Source of the DNA: Kaistella flava (ex Peng et al. 2021)
GTDB lineage: Bacteria > Bacteroidota > Bacteroidia > Flavobacteriales > Weeksellaceae
Assembly (NCBI RefSeq): GCF_015191005.1
Contig: NZ_CP040442.1
Coordinates: 1,178,001 to 1,242,000 of the forward strand
Reading direction: 5' to 3'
DNA: 64,000 bases
Under the pieces are notes generated by a model. The model made no database searches and was not told where the DNA came from. It was given only the letters and a program-made list of their open reading frames with translations. Position 1 is the stretch's first letter; every line of letters starts with the position of its first letter. The position numbers were made by a program, and so were the translations under genes. Positions 37,173 through 46,564 of this stretch are shown here, piece after piece.

Positions 37173-38036
37173 ATGCAAAAATATATTATCCTCTTTATTT
37201 TTTCAATACTGTCGCTTCAATTATCCTCCCAAAATCATAGAATAACTTATGAGTATTCATTTAAGATGGATTCTCTGAATAGAAATCTAATTGAAAAAGA
37301 ACTGATGAATTTAGATATAACGCAAGACGGTTCCAATTTTTACAGCAGTGGAAAATTTGTTTATGATTCTCTGACAAGTATTGAGGAGAAAAGGGCGCAA
37401 TCTATGAAATCACATCATGTGGATTTTTCAAAAATTCCGTTAAATCATAAAATTGAATATTCCGTGACCAAAAAATATCCCAATTTTGAAACAAAGCTCC
37501 ACACCGCAATTAACGGAGATCAATTTTCTGTACTTAATGCAGGCAAATTAAATTGGAATATTCTGGCTCAAAATAAAGAAATTGAAGGTTTAAAAGCCCA
37601 GAAAGCAACTACTGAATTTGGTGGAAGAAAATGGATTGCTTGGTTCACTACAGAAATAGCTATCCAAGACGGACCTTATAAATTTAGTGGTTTACCTGGA
37701 CTCATCCTAAATATTGAAGATGAAAAAGGAGATCATGCATTTAAATTTGTTGGGAGTAAAAAAGTAATTGCATATCCAACTTTTAATGTTGACTCAGAAG
37801 TTAAGCCATTGGAAATTTCTGCTAAAAAATTCACTCAGTTATGGAAAGAATATACTAATGATCCTACAAAAAAAATCCGTCAGATTTTTTCCCAGAATTC
37901 AGAAGCGAAACTACAGATGTTCGATAATACTGGAAGGGAAATTTCAAGGCAGGAAATCCTAATAATGAGAGATCAGCAAGCTAAAGAAAAATTAAAGAAA
38001 AATAATAATTTTTTAGAATTATCACTATATCAATGA
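37173..38036 (+). CDS. GLPGLI family secreted protein
   Basis: The 287-residue protein has a signal peptide (MQKYIILFIFSILSLQLSSQ). The core is LKAQKATTEFGGRKWIAWF, then IAIQDGPYKFSGLPGLILNI. The C-terminus (NNNFLELSLYQ) belongs to neither major subgroup. It lies eight bases after the CarboxypepD_reg-like gene. CQKA is AQKA here. Confidence 0.87.
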   Translation: MQKYIILFIFSILSLQLSSQNHRITYEYSFKMDSLNRNLIEKELMNLDITQDGSNFYSSGKFVYDSLTSIEEKRAQSMKSHHVDFSKIPLNHKIEYSVTKKYPNFETKLHTAINGDQFSVLNAGKLNWNILAQNKEIEGLKAQKATTEFGGRKWIAWFTTEIAIQDGPYKFSGLPGLILNIEDEKGDHAFKFVGSKKVIAYPTFNVDSEVKPLEISAKKFTQLWKEYTNDPTKKIRQIFSQNSEAKLQMFDNTGREISRQEILIMRDQQAKEKLKKNNNFLELSLYQ

Positions 38037-38162
38037 AAAAGGCCCAAATTATTAGGTTGTTTTTGAGCTTCTTAGATTCAATTAAAAACAAGCAATTACC
38101 TAAATCTAATCTTCATGAGATAAGGTTTTCAATTATCTTTTAAAATTTATTTTATCAATATT

Positions 38163-38987
38163 ATGAAAAAATCACTTTTATCTTTACTTTTTTTATTAAT
38201 TAATTATTCAATTATGTATAGTCAAATTTTCACGTATCAATACCAATTTATACCAGATTCTACTGCAACAGAAAATAAAATTTCTCAACTAATGATTTTA
38301 AACATTAATAAAGATCGATCTGAGTTTTATAGTATAGAAAAAATGAAAATTGACTCCACACTTTTAGCTAGAAGAAATAAGGGAAACAATGATCCCCGAT
38401 ATACTCAAAGTGAATATATTTCAACTTACAGAATTTTAAAATATCCAAATGAGAAAACACTTGATCATAAACTTACTTTAGGAGTAACATCATATTTATT
38501 AAAAGATGATCGAAAGATTAACTGGAAATTAGAATCAGAATTTGTCGAAATACTTGGGTATAAAGTTCAAAAGGCAACAACCACTTTCGGAGGTAGAAAA
38601 TGGATCGCTTATTTCACCAGAGATATTCCTTTTACCGATGGACCCTATAAGTTTCGCGGCTTACCTGGACTTATTGTAAAAGTTACAGATGAAAACGACC
38701 AACATTTATTTGAATTAGTAGGTGTAAAAAACTCTACTGAAAACTTTATTTATCCTTCCTCCGTCAGTTTAAAAGATTTACCTGCGATAAACTATAAAAT
38801 GTTTAAAAGGAAGTTTGAAGAATACCGAGGAAATCCAGCAGCAGATTTAATGGGGAGTATTCCCGACCAACCTGATCGCAATGGAAATATGAAAACAGGA
38901 ACAGAACTTTGGTTAGAAATTTCAAAGAGAGAAAAAGATAAACTAAAGAAAGATAATAATCTTATAGAAATTGATTTATTAAAATAA
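38163..38987 (+). CDS. GLPGLI family secreted protein (DLLK subgroup)
   Basis: The 274-residue protein has a signal peptide (KKSLLSLLFLLINYSIMYSQ). The core is YKVQKATTTFGGRKWIAYF, then IPFTDGPYKFRGLPGLIVKV, with AYF replacing AWF. The end is NNLIEIDLLK. The pseudogene at 32115-32569 is a close copy. It is followed after 14 bases by a member of the other subgroup, and the same two-subgroup pairing recurs at 41.3-43.0 kb. Confidence 0.88.
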   Translation: MKKSLLSLLFLLINYSIMYSQIFTYQYQFIPDSTATENKISQLMILNINKDRSEFYSIEKMKIDSTLLARRNKGNNDPRYTQSEYISTYRILKYPNEKTLDHKLTLGVTSYLLKDDRKINWKLESEFVEILGYKVQKATTTFGGRKWIAYFTRDIPFTDGPYKFRGLPGLIVKVTDENDQHLFELVGVKNSTENFIYPSSVSLKDLPAINYKMFKRKFEEYRGNPAADLMGSIPDQPDRNGNMKTGTELWLEISKREKDKLKKDNNLIEIDLLK

Positions 38988-39001
38988 TTAATACAATATA
39001 A

Positions 39002-39835
39002 ATGAAAACCATCCTATTTTTCTTTCAAAAAACAGTCTGTTTAATACTGTTTATTTTCAGCTTAACAATATTTGCGCAAAACTCTAGTATTTCCTACGAA
39101 TTTATTTATAAAACCAATCCGACTCAAAAAGACAGAATAAAAAAGCAGAATTATAAGCTTGATATTTTAGGCGGAAAATCAATTTTTCGTACTGAAAGCC
39201 GTAGATCTTCTGATTCACTAATTGCGAAAACAGGATTTGGTTTGGGTTATAATACAGATCCTAACCATGAACTCTATTTAACAAAAGATCGAGATCATTC
39301 GATTATTAGAAAGCATTTTGTCTCACCATTGAGTCGTGACAAATTTTTCATTAAAATCGATGATCAGTTAAAATGGAAAATATTACCTGAAACTACAGTA
39401 ATCGCAAATTTTAATTGTCAAAAAGCAGAAGTGGAATACGGAGGTAGAAATTGGTTTGCGTGGTTTACTAAAGAGATTCCAGTTTCAGAAGGACCTTATT
39501 GTTTTCATGGACTTCCAGGTCTTATTTTGCAAATTCAAGATGACCAAGAAGATTATCTTTTCAAAGCCACTGAAATAAAAAACTTAGCGAATAGTTCTTT
39601 GTTTGAAATAGATGGTGGGAAACAAATAACATGGAACCAATTTAATAAGATATTACAAGATTATTTTGATAGTCCTTACAACTTTGCAAAAGCGAAAGGG
39701 ATGAAAGTTGTTAAAGATAACGGAAGTGGTGGTACAATGGAAATTGATTATCGAAAAAGAGTCAAGGAAACACAAGAAATGCTTTTAGAAAATAATAATC
39801 CTATCGAGTTGAATTATAAGATAAAATATAGATAA
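39002..39835 (+). CDS. GLPGLI family secreted protein (NPIELN subgroup)
   Basis: The 277-residue protein has a signal peptide ending FSLTIFAQ. The core is FNCQKAEVEYGGRNWFAWF, then IPVSEGPYCFHGLPGLILQI, and the end is NNPIELNYKIKYR. It keeps the Cys of CQKA and has a second Cys in GPYCF. It lies between a DLLK-subgroup gene and a TlpA-like gene (7 bases), in an apparent operon. Confidence 0.88.
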   Translation: MKTILFFFQKTVCLILFIFSLTIFAQNSSISYEFIYKTNPTQKDRIKKQNYKLDILGGKSIFRTESRRSSDSLIAKTGFGLGYNTDPNHELYLTKDRDHSIIRKHFVSPLSRDKFFIKIDDQLKWKILPETTVIANFNCQKAEVEYGGRNWFAWFTKEIPVSEGPYCFHGLPGLILQIQDDQEDYLFKATEIKNLANSSLFEIDGGKQITWNQFNKILQDYFDSPYNFAKAKGMKVVKDNGSGGTMEIDYRKRVKETQEMLLENNNPIELNYKIKYR

Positions 39836-39842
39836 AAAAAAA

Positions 39843-40919
39843 ATGAAAAAACTAACCTATGCTATTTGTTTATTATTACTTTTTTACTCGTGTAGTAAAA
39901 ATAATTCAGTAAAGATTATTGGAGATATTCCCAATTTACCTGATGGTACTATTTATCTCTGGAAAGAAACCATGCTTACCAAAATAGATAGTGCGAAAGT
40001 AACAAAGGGTAGATTTGAAATAAATTTTGAACATAAAGTAAAAGAACCTTTTTATCTAGGGTTATTTCACGTTGATAAAAATGGACTTAAAAGAATTTTT
40101 GGTTTCAAAACAAATGTGCCAAAATGGGGCTCTCCTACTTTTATGTCAGATCCGTTAATTAATATTAAAGGAAACATTGAAGATTATATACCTGTAAATC
40201 TTATAACATCTCCAGAGGTAATATTTACTAATAGCCCAATAATAAAAGCAGGGAAACAAACGGAGGCATTATATAATACTGGTGATCAAATTTTCGGAAA
40301 CAATAATCCGGAGAAGATAAATATGATAAAAGAAAAACTTAAAAAGTTTCCTTATTCTTATCATATACTTTACAGTATTATTAAAAATAAAACTACATTT
40401 AATACCCATCAAACTGATGATTTTCTCAAACTGTTTGATGACAATATAAAGCAGAGTGAACCTTACAAGGGTCTCGTAAAATATAACAATAAAGTAAAAG
40501 AAATTAAAAAAATAGTATTTCCTATATTAGAAAGCAGTATTGGAGAAAAAGCTGCCGTGATTGACACTAATTACGAAAGACATCTCATTGTTTTTTGGGC
40601 AAGTTGGTGTGGTCCCTGCAGATTGGAAATTCCCATGCTTAAAAGCGTATATGAAAGCAATGGAAAAAATATAGAGTTTATTTCTATATCTACGGACGAT
40701 GATAGAAACTCATGGAAAAATGCACTTATGCAAGAACAAATGCCTTGGAAGCAGTTTGTTGTAGATCAGAAAAACCCATCTTTTAACGATTTACAAATAT
40801 TATTGAAATTCAATACAGTCATCCCTTATACTGTATTAGTTGATAACAATCTGAAAATTTTGGGAGCTTCTACAGGATTATCTTCCGAGCAAGATTTGCT
40901 TTTGCTGATTAAAAAATAG
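39843..40919 (+). CDS. TlpA-like thioredoxin lipoprotein with DUF4369-like N-terminus
   Basis: The 358-residue protein has a lipoprotein signal (LLLLFYSC). A DUF4369-type beta domain (about 22-120) and a helical linker follow. A C-terminal thioredoxin-like domain (about 225-358) has WCGPC in FWASWCGPCRLEIPML and the cis-Pro in TVIPYTVLVDN. It should act as a periplasmic thiol oxidoreductase anchored in a membrane. It is the last gene of a likely operon with two GLPGLI proteins, one of them Cys-containing, which could be a substrate; that link is speculative. Confidence 0.88.
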   Translation: MKKLTYAICLLLLFYSCSKNNSVKIIGDIPNLPDGTIYLWKETMLTKIDSAKVTKGRFEINFEHKVKEPFYLGLFHVDKNGLKRIFGFKTNVPKWGSPTFMSDPLINIKGNIEDYIPVNLITSPEVIFTNSPIIKAGKQTEALYNTGDQIFGNNNPEKINMIKEKLKKFPYSYHILYSIIKNKTTFNTHQTDDFLKLFDDNIKQSEPYKGLVKYNNKVKEIKKIVFPILESSIGEKAAVIDTNYERHLIVFWASWCGPCRLEIPMLKSVYESNGKNIEFISISTDDDRNSWKNALMQEQMPWKQFVVDQKNPSFNDLQILLKFNTVIPYTVLVDNNLKILGASTGLSSEQDLLLLIKK

Positions 40920-41144
40920 GAAAATTTAATAATCACAAAAATACGTTTACAAAACCAGTAGATAGTTGCACGTTTTGGTCTGATTACTTAGAAATAAATT
41001 ATTTTACAAAATATTGTTTATTAACAATATATAAATTAGAAAACCCTTAAATAATCAATCTCGATATACCATTATATAATATTTTGAAGTATTAATTTTA
41101 AGTTTAACGCTTCAATAATGACAAATAATTAAAAGATTTGTTTT
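40920..41144. other. Intergenic region, probable promoter for the 41.1-43.8 kb genes
   Basis: These 225 AT-rich bases contain no gene. The next unit probably starts here because the preceding operon has ended, but I could not place a promoter with confidence. Confidence 0.4.
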
Positions 41145-41306
41145 ATGAAAAATTTAAAAAGAACTTGGAAAAAGGAATTACAACTGTTAAGTGAAGCAAC
41201 ATCAACATCTAGATGTTTCTATAATAAAGAATCCAGTAATTGTAATTCAACGATAAATTTCTCTCATGCGGAAGGAAAGAATCTTTTTTTAAACAAATCG
41301 TTTATT
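41145..41306 (+). other. Leader-peptide-like 54-codon segment fused in frame to a GLPGLI gene
   Basis: MKNLKRTWKKELQLLSEATS matches the pattern of flavobacterial double-glycine leaders (MKNLK..x.KEL..L.GG) except that GG is SE. A core-like stretch with two Cys follows (SRCFYNKESSNCNST). There is no stop before the signal peptide of the GLPGLI protein at 41307. A former precursor gene whose stop was lost is the simplest reading. Confidence 0.5.
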
Positions 41307-42140
41307 ATGTACAATAAAATATTTTTTATTATTAGTTTTTTGTTCTGCAATACATTACAATCTCAAGACAAGCGTTTCTTTTATCAATACGATTATTATC
41401 CTGATTCTACAGATGTTCAACTGAAGAAAACCGAAGTTATGTTTCTTGATATTTTTAAAGAAAAATCAGAATTTTTCAGTCAAACAAAACTTGCTTCCGA
41501 TTCCTTGCTAGCAGAAGCCGATAGAACAGGAAAGTATGCAATGTCTTTCAAAGATATGAACAACACTTATAAAATTATTAAATCAATAAATGGAGAAGTT
41601 GTTTATGAAAATACTGAATTAGAAATGGGTAGAATAGTAATAAAGGATGATAGAAAAATTAATTGGAAAATTTTAAAAGATAAAAAACAAATTAATAATT
41701 ACACCGTACAAAAAGCAAAAGCCTTTTTTGCAGGTAGAGAATGGGAAGCGTGGTTTACAACTGAAATACCAATTAACGATGGACCTTATAAGTTTCATGG
41801 TTTGCCTGGCTTTATTGTTAATATTGCTGATGTAAAATTGCAACATCAATTTACTTTAATGGGGAATAAAAACTTGGAAGCATCTTATAGATATCCTGAT
41901 TTAAAAGAAAAAAAAATAGAACTGTCTCTGGAAAAATACAAAGAATTACTAAATTTTTACAGAAATGATCCTGCATCAAAAATTAGAATGAAATATATGG
42001 CAGGGAAAATACCACATCAAAGAGATCATAATGGAAATACAGTTTCCGGAATGGACATCGTATTAAGAGTTGAAAAAAGTCTGAAAGAAAAGATTTCAAA
42101 AGATAATAATATTATAGAAATTGATTTGTTACGATATTAA
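41307..42140 (+). CDS. GLPGLI family secreted protein (DLLK subgroup)
   Basis: The start at 41307 opens a signal peptide (MYNKIFFIISFLFCNTLQSQ); the frame is open further up to 41145 (see that entry). The core is YTVQKAKAFFAGREWEAWF, then IPINDGPYKFHGLPGFIVNI, so the name motif is GLPGFI here. The end is NNIIEIDLLRY. It is followed by a member of the NPIELN subgroup, repeating the pair at 38.2-39.8 kb. Confidence 0.85.
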   Translation: MYNKIFFIISFLFCNTLQSQDKRFFYQYDYYPDSTDVQLKKTEVMFLDIFKEKSEFFSQTKLASDSLLAEADRTGKYAMSFKDMNNTYKIIKSINGEVVYENTELEMGRIVIKDDRKINWKILKDKKQINNYTVQKAKAFFAGREWEAWFTTEIPINDGPYKFHGLPGFIVNIADVKLQHQFTLMGNKNLEASYRYPDLKEKKIELSLEKYKELLNFYRNDPASKIRMKYMAGKIPHQRDHNGNTVSGMDIVLRVEKSLKEKISKDNNIIEIDLLRY

Positions 42141-42156
42141 TTTCTTATTTAATTTA

Positions 42157-42984
42157 ATGTCAGCAAAAAAAATTATAAAAATGCAATTAACACTTTCTCT
42201 ATTTTTTGTGTTAAATACAATTTTGATATATTGTCAAAATGTTACTTATACCTACGAATTAGCGTATAGACCAAGCCAAGAAAACCGTTTTGTGAAAAAT
42301 GAAAATTATTATCTAGATATTTCTGAATCTCAATCAGTATTTCGTTCGGAAAGAGAAAAGCATTCTGATTCAGTAAATTTTGAAAGTGGAAGAAGTTCGA
42401 TTAATTACCTCGATTTCAATCAAATATATTCGCGTAAAGATTTACGGACAAAAAAAGTGTTCAAAACGATTACTACTCCAATTTATGGGGATAGTTATGA
42501 TATATTAATTGAAAATCTGAATTGGAAAATATCGCCGGAAACAGAGTTAATATCAAATATAAACTGTCAGAAAGCAACGTTAGAATATGGAGGGAGAAAA
42601 TGGGAAGCATGGTTCACAGAAAGTATACCTCTTCCGGAGGGACCTTATATATTTAACGGTCTCCCCGGATTAATCATCAAGATAATTGACGATAAAGGAG
42701 ATTACGCCTTTAGCTTGATTGAGTCAAAAAAAGCAGAAAATAATAATTTATTTAAAATTAAAACCGGAAAACTTATTAACTGGTCGATAATGGAGAAAAT
42801 ACAAATGAACTTTTATGAAAATCCATTTGGTGAATTAAAATCAAAAAGTGCAAAAATGATCGTTACCGATGACAAAGGAAATAAACTTGATAGAAGTTAC
42901 GATGATATGTCAAGAAAGATGCAAAAATCTTTAAAAGAGAAAAACAATCCAATTGAGCTAAACGATAAGATAGAATATAAATGA
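42157..42984 (+). CDS. GLPGLI family secreted protein (NPIELN subgroup)
   Basis: The start at 42157 (MSAKKIIKMQLTLSLFFVL) gives a basic n-region and a signal peptide ending LIYCQ. An upstream frame from 42121 overlaps the previous gene, and MQLTLSL at 42181 is another option. The core is INCQKATLEYGGRKWEAWF, then IPLPEGPYIFNGLPGLIIKI, and the end is NNPIELNDKIEYK. Its stop overlaps the ATG of the TPR gene as ATGA, so the two are coupled. Confidence 0.87.
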   Translation: MSAKKIIKMQLTLSLFFVLNTILIYCQNVTYTYELAYRPSQENRFVKNENYYLDISESQSVFRSEREKHSDSVNFESGRSSINYLDFNQIYSRKDLRTKKVFKTITTPIYGDSYDILIENLNWKISPETELISNINCQKATLEYGGRKWEAWFTESIPLPEGPYIFNGLPGLIIKIIDDKGDYAFSLIESKKAENNNLFKIKTGKLINWSIMEKIQMNFYENPFGELKSKSAKMIVTDDKGNKLDRSYDDMSRKMQKSLKEKNNPIELNDKIEYK

Positions 42985-43832
42985 AAATTAGAATGAAGAT
43001 CATATTTAAAGTATTAATACTATTCTTTCCTTTCTTACTTTTTTCCCAAAATTCAAGTATGATTAAAGAATTAGATGGAGCGCAAAAGAAAATCTTTTTA
43101 GAGCTTATCACTAACGATGCCAAGGTTTCTCTTTTTTCTATACAACATCAACTTTATCTGGATTCTTTAATTGCCATTCTTCCAAAAGAACCTTTTTTTT
43201 GGCAACAAAAAGCAATGCCCTTATTCAAGCAAAAAAAATATGAACTTGGGATGAAATATTTAGATAAAGCCATCGAACTTGATCCTACAGATCATTACCG
43301 AGAATACAGAGCTTTCATTAAATGTGTTTTCCAAAAGAACTATTCCGAATCTTTGGAAGAGTTTAATTATTTAACGAAAATCAATGGTGACGACGGAGTA
43401 ATAATGGATCATCCTTACAGTTTTTGGATGGGTTTATGCTATTTGCAATTAAATGAATTTGATAAAGCCAAAAATTTTATAGAGAAATCGATTGTATTTG
43501 GACAGAAAAATAATTTCGTAAATCCTTATGAACTATTTTATTTAGGAATTATAGAATATGAAAAAGAGAATTATCAGAATGCAATAAACAATTTCAATAA
43601 ATCATTGGAACAGTATGAGAATTTTTCTGATGCCAAATATTACAAAGCACTTTCCTTACTAAATCTTAATAAAAAAGAAGAGGGGCAAATTTTACTTTTA
43701 GAAGCTAATAATGATTTTAAAAATGGATTTACATTCAATGAAGGGAATTCTTTATATGAACAATTTCCCTATCAGGTTTCTAATTTCATGTATATGTTTG
43801 CGACTGGATATCAGAAATCCGAAATACCTTAA
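42981..43832 (+). CDS. Secreted TPR protein, paralogue of the gene at 20652-21473
   Basis: The 283-residue protein has a signal peptide (KIIFKVLILFFPFLLFSQ) and several TPR-type repeats (PKEPFFWQQKAMPLFKQKKY, GDDGVIMDHPYSFWMGLCYL, AINNFNKSLEQYENFSDAKY). The paralogue in the degraded peptide locus shares the same layout and C-terminal FNEGNSLYEQFPYQ. It may be a partner or chaperone for GLPGLI or leader-peptide products. It overlaps the upstream GLPGLI gene by four bases. Confidence 0.82.
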   Translation: MKIRMKIIFKVLILFFPFLLFSQNSSMIKELDGAQKKIFLELITNDAKVSLFSIQHQLYLDSLIAILPKEPFFWQQKAMPLFKQKKYELGMKYLDKAIELDPTDHYREYRAFIKCVFQKNYSESLEEFNYLTKINGDDGVIMDHPYSFWMGLCYLQLNEFDKAKNFIEKSIVFGQKNNFVNPYELFYLGIIEYEKENYQNAINNFNKSLEQYENFSDAKYYKALSLLNLNKKEEGQILLLEANNDFKNGFTFNEGNSLYEQFPYQVSNFMYMFATGYQKSEIP

Positions 43833-43944
43833 GTTCGAAATTATATCATGATCATTCTTCTTTTCAAAAAAAACATGAAAAATAATAAGATGATGTAACG
43901 AAACACTTCTTACTATTGTCTCTATAAAAAACATAAACTATTGC

Positions 43945-46095
43945 ATGAAATTTACACTTATTACTGCAGCCACTTTTAGCACCGCATTTATTACCGCACA
44001 ATCCAAACAAGACAGTATCAAACTGAAAGATATTCAAGAAGTTATTGTCATCGCTAGAAAGCCAACTGTAGAAAACAAAGTAGACCGAACCGTTTTCAAT
44101 GTTGCAAATAGTTCTATACTTTCAGGAAATACGACTTGGGATGTCCTAAGAATAACACCCTTAGTAAGTATTGACAGTGATGACGTGATCAAGGCGGAAG
44201 GTCAAAGCGTCACGGTTTATATTAATGACCGTAAATCGGTTTTTTCGGGAAAGGAACTTAAAGAGTATTTGAATACAATCCCCGCTGATAATCTGATGAA
44301 AATCGAGGTGATAACGAGTCCTTCTTCAAAGTACGAAACAACTGGAGAAGTTATTAATATCGTTTTGAAAAGATTAGAGAATGAAGGTTTAAAAGGGAGT
44401 GCTAGTTTTACTAATAATCAAAGTTCCAAGAATTCCCAGTATTCAAATCTGAACATTAATTATCATAAAAAGAATTTTACTCAAAACTTAACCGCAGGAT
44501 ACAACGACAATACTAATTTTTATAAAAGGGACAGCGAAAGTTTAATTTATGATAATAATGCACTTACCCTATTTAATGCTGAAAGCACTTCAACAGATAG
44601 AAGTCCATCATTCTCCAGTACTTCAGAGATCGAATTAAGCGAGAAAAATAATGTTGGATTAATTCTCGAGTATAGAAAATCGAAACGATTCAGTGACATG
44701 AATTCCTATGGAAGCAGTTATATCAATGGTAACTTACAAGATTCATTTACGAAAACTCAAAATCTAGAAGGCGACTATCAAAATGTAGGAACTAACGTAT
44801 TCTACAAATACTATGATAAGGTCAAAAACAAAATTTTAGACGTCAATGCCGGTATCAATTATAGACTATCTGACGATCAAAATGATCATATAACTAATTT
44901 TACATCAACTCCAGTTCCTTTAGGAAGTAGAATATATAATCACAGACAAGACCGCGAATATTATGTTAAAGTGGATTATTCGCAACCTATTGGAGATAGT
45001 GGGAGCCAATTAGAATTTGGTGGAAAAACAAGTTTTAAAAACAATGTGATTCCTTACGATTATTTAAATTTAATTGATCACCAGTGGACATTTGATCAAT
45101 CCCGAACAAATAATTTTCAATATACCGACAACCTAAATTCTCTTTATGCTAATATTAGTAAGACTTTTTTCAAAAAACTGGAAACAAGAATCGGACTTCG
45201 GTTCGAATATCTGTCATACACTGTTAAGCAAGAAGTCAGCAATGTAGAAAGAAGTAAATCTTACAGCACAATACTTCCCGATTTACTATTAAAATATGCT
45301 TTTTCGGATAATTATAGTTTGAGTGCGACCTATAATCATAATTTATGGCGTCCTTATTTTTCAGAATTTAATCCTTTTCTCTTGCCTAGTGATGAAGGAA
45401 TGTACTACCGTGGAAATTTAGATCTACAACCTAATCCGAGTGATCGATTGGGTTTAAAATTGGGCATTAAAAAGAAATATTTTTTATCAGCAAACTACTT
45501 CTTCAGCAACCATGATTACTGGACTTCTTATGTCATTGAAGATGGAAAAACAATCAGTACACCCACAAATTTTGATGGACGGATTGAACGACTTTCGGGA
45601 AATTTTAGCACCAATCAAACTTTTTTCAAAAATAAGTTTACTGTAAATCTCAATATTGGCGTAGAATACTCGGACAGCAGCGACTTCAATATTAAAAATA
45701 ATCTAAATATTAAAAATTACATCACCAATTTCAGTGGTTCTAGCAATATGTCTTATACCAACTTACTTGGAAAGAACATCAATTTAAATGCTTGGGTTGG
45801 CGTTTACAGTCAGAATGGCGGGAATTCGGTTTCAAATAAACAAAACATATTTCACAGTTTATCTGCAACGAAAATCTTCACACCATTGCAAATGGAGGCA
45901 ACCGTAAGATTAAACAACTTTCTATTTAAGCCAAATTTCGATAGTACCACGTACGCACCAATAGGACAATTCCGATATAATTTCGCCTCTGATTGGTATG
46001 GAATTTCATTTTCGTTAGTCAAAAGATTTGGAAATCAAAAAGTGAAAGAGAATACTAAAACTAACGTGGAGAAAGATAGTGGTGGTGCAAAGTAA
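43945..46095 (+). CDS. Outer-membrane beta-barrel TonB-dependent receptor-like protein (OMP_b-brl_3 type)
   Basis: The 716-residue protein has a signal peptide ending FITAQ. A short segment with DIQEVIVIARKPTVENKVD and a plug-like domain (about 45-140, GNTTWDVLRITPLVSIDSDD, VTVYINDRKS) come next. A large beta-barrel with alternating aromatic strands follows. There is no N-terminal CarboxypepD_reg domain, making it shorter than many family members. It could import peptides or other ligands. It lies 112 bases after the TPR gene in the same orientation and before the IS3 element. Confidence 0.85.
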   Translation: MKFTLITAATFSTAFITAQSKQDSIKLKDIQEVIVIARKPTVENKVDRTVFNVANSSILSGNTTWDVLRITPLVSIDSDDVIKAEGQSVTVYINDRKSVFSGKELKEYLNTIPADNLMKIEVITSPSSKYETTGEVINIVLKRLENEGLKGSASFTNNQSSKNSQYSNLNINYHKKNFTQNLTAGYNDNTNFYKRDSESLIYDNNALTLFNAESTSTDRSPSFSSTSEIELSEKNNVGLILEYRKSKRFSDMNSYGSSYINGNLQDSFTKTQNLEGDYQNVGTNVFYKYYDKVKNKILDVNAGINYRLSDDQNDHITNFTSTPVPLGSRIYNHRQDREYYVKVDYSQPIGDSGSQLEFGGKTSFKNNVIPYDYLNLIDHQWTFDQSRTNNFQYTDNLNSLYANISKTFFKKLETRIGLRFEYLSYTVKQEVSNVERSKSYSTILPDLLLKYAFSDNYSLSATYNHNLWRPYFSEFNPFLLPSDEGMYYRGNLDLQPNPSDRLGLKLGIKKKYFLSANYFFSNHDYWTSYVIEDGKTISTPTNFDGRIERLSGNFSTNQTFFKNKFTVNLNIGVEYSDSSDFNIKNNLNIKNYITNFSGSSNMSYTNLLGKNINLNAWVGVYSQNGGNSVSNKQNIFHSLSATKIFTPLQMEATVRLNNFLFKPNFDSTTYAPIGQFRYNFASDWYGISFSLVKRFGNQKVKENTKTNVEKDSGGAK

Positions 46096-46277
46096 TATCC
46101 TATTATTTATACTTATCTAAAAATGTGAGAAAGTCGAAACCTTTTCTGCAGAAAGTATTATCTAAAATATATTAAGCCTTGTGATGCGCAAAAGTCTTTA
46201 TAATAATTTTTCAACTTATGTAATCTTCCCCAAAAACAGGAACGATTAAAAATATAGTTTTTAAATTTGGGAAGAAT

Positions 46278-46544
46278 ATGAAAAACAGTAAATTTTCAGA
46301 AGTTCAGATTATCAAGATTTTATCTGAACAAAATCAGGGAAAGACGGTGAATGAGATTTGCCGCAATCACGGAATAAGTCAGCCAACCTTTTACAATTGG
46401 AAGAGTAAATATGGTGGATTGGATGTTCAGCAACTTTCAAAGATGAAAGAGATGGAAAAGCAACTTTCGCAATATAAAAAGATTGTAGCTGAGCAAACTT
46501 TGGAGATTGTCGTTTTAAAAGATGTGATCGAAAAAAAGCTCTAA
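46278..46544 (+). CDS. IS3 transposase OrfA
   Basis: This 88-residue HTH protein (VNEICRNHGISQPTFYNWKSKYGG) ends in a leucine-zipper-like helix (LSKMKEMEKQLSQYKKIVAEQ). It binds the IS ends. The AAAAAAAG run near its 3' end is the expected -1 frameshift signal that makes the OrfAB fusion transposase. Confidence 0.9.
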   Translation: MKNSKFSEVQIIKILSEQNQGKTVNEICRNHGISQPTFYNWKSKYGGLDVQQLSKMKEMEKQLSQYKKIVAEQTLEIVVLKDVIEKKL

Positions 46545-46564
46545 CGCCTTGTGAGAAGCGTGAG

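Noticed and set aside
43752..43934. 60-codon minus-strand ORF between the TPR and barrel genes
   Set aside because: Mostly antisense to the TPR gene, with no signal peptide or domain features.
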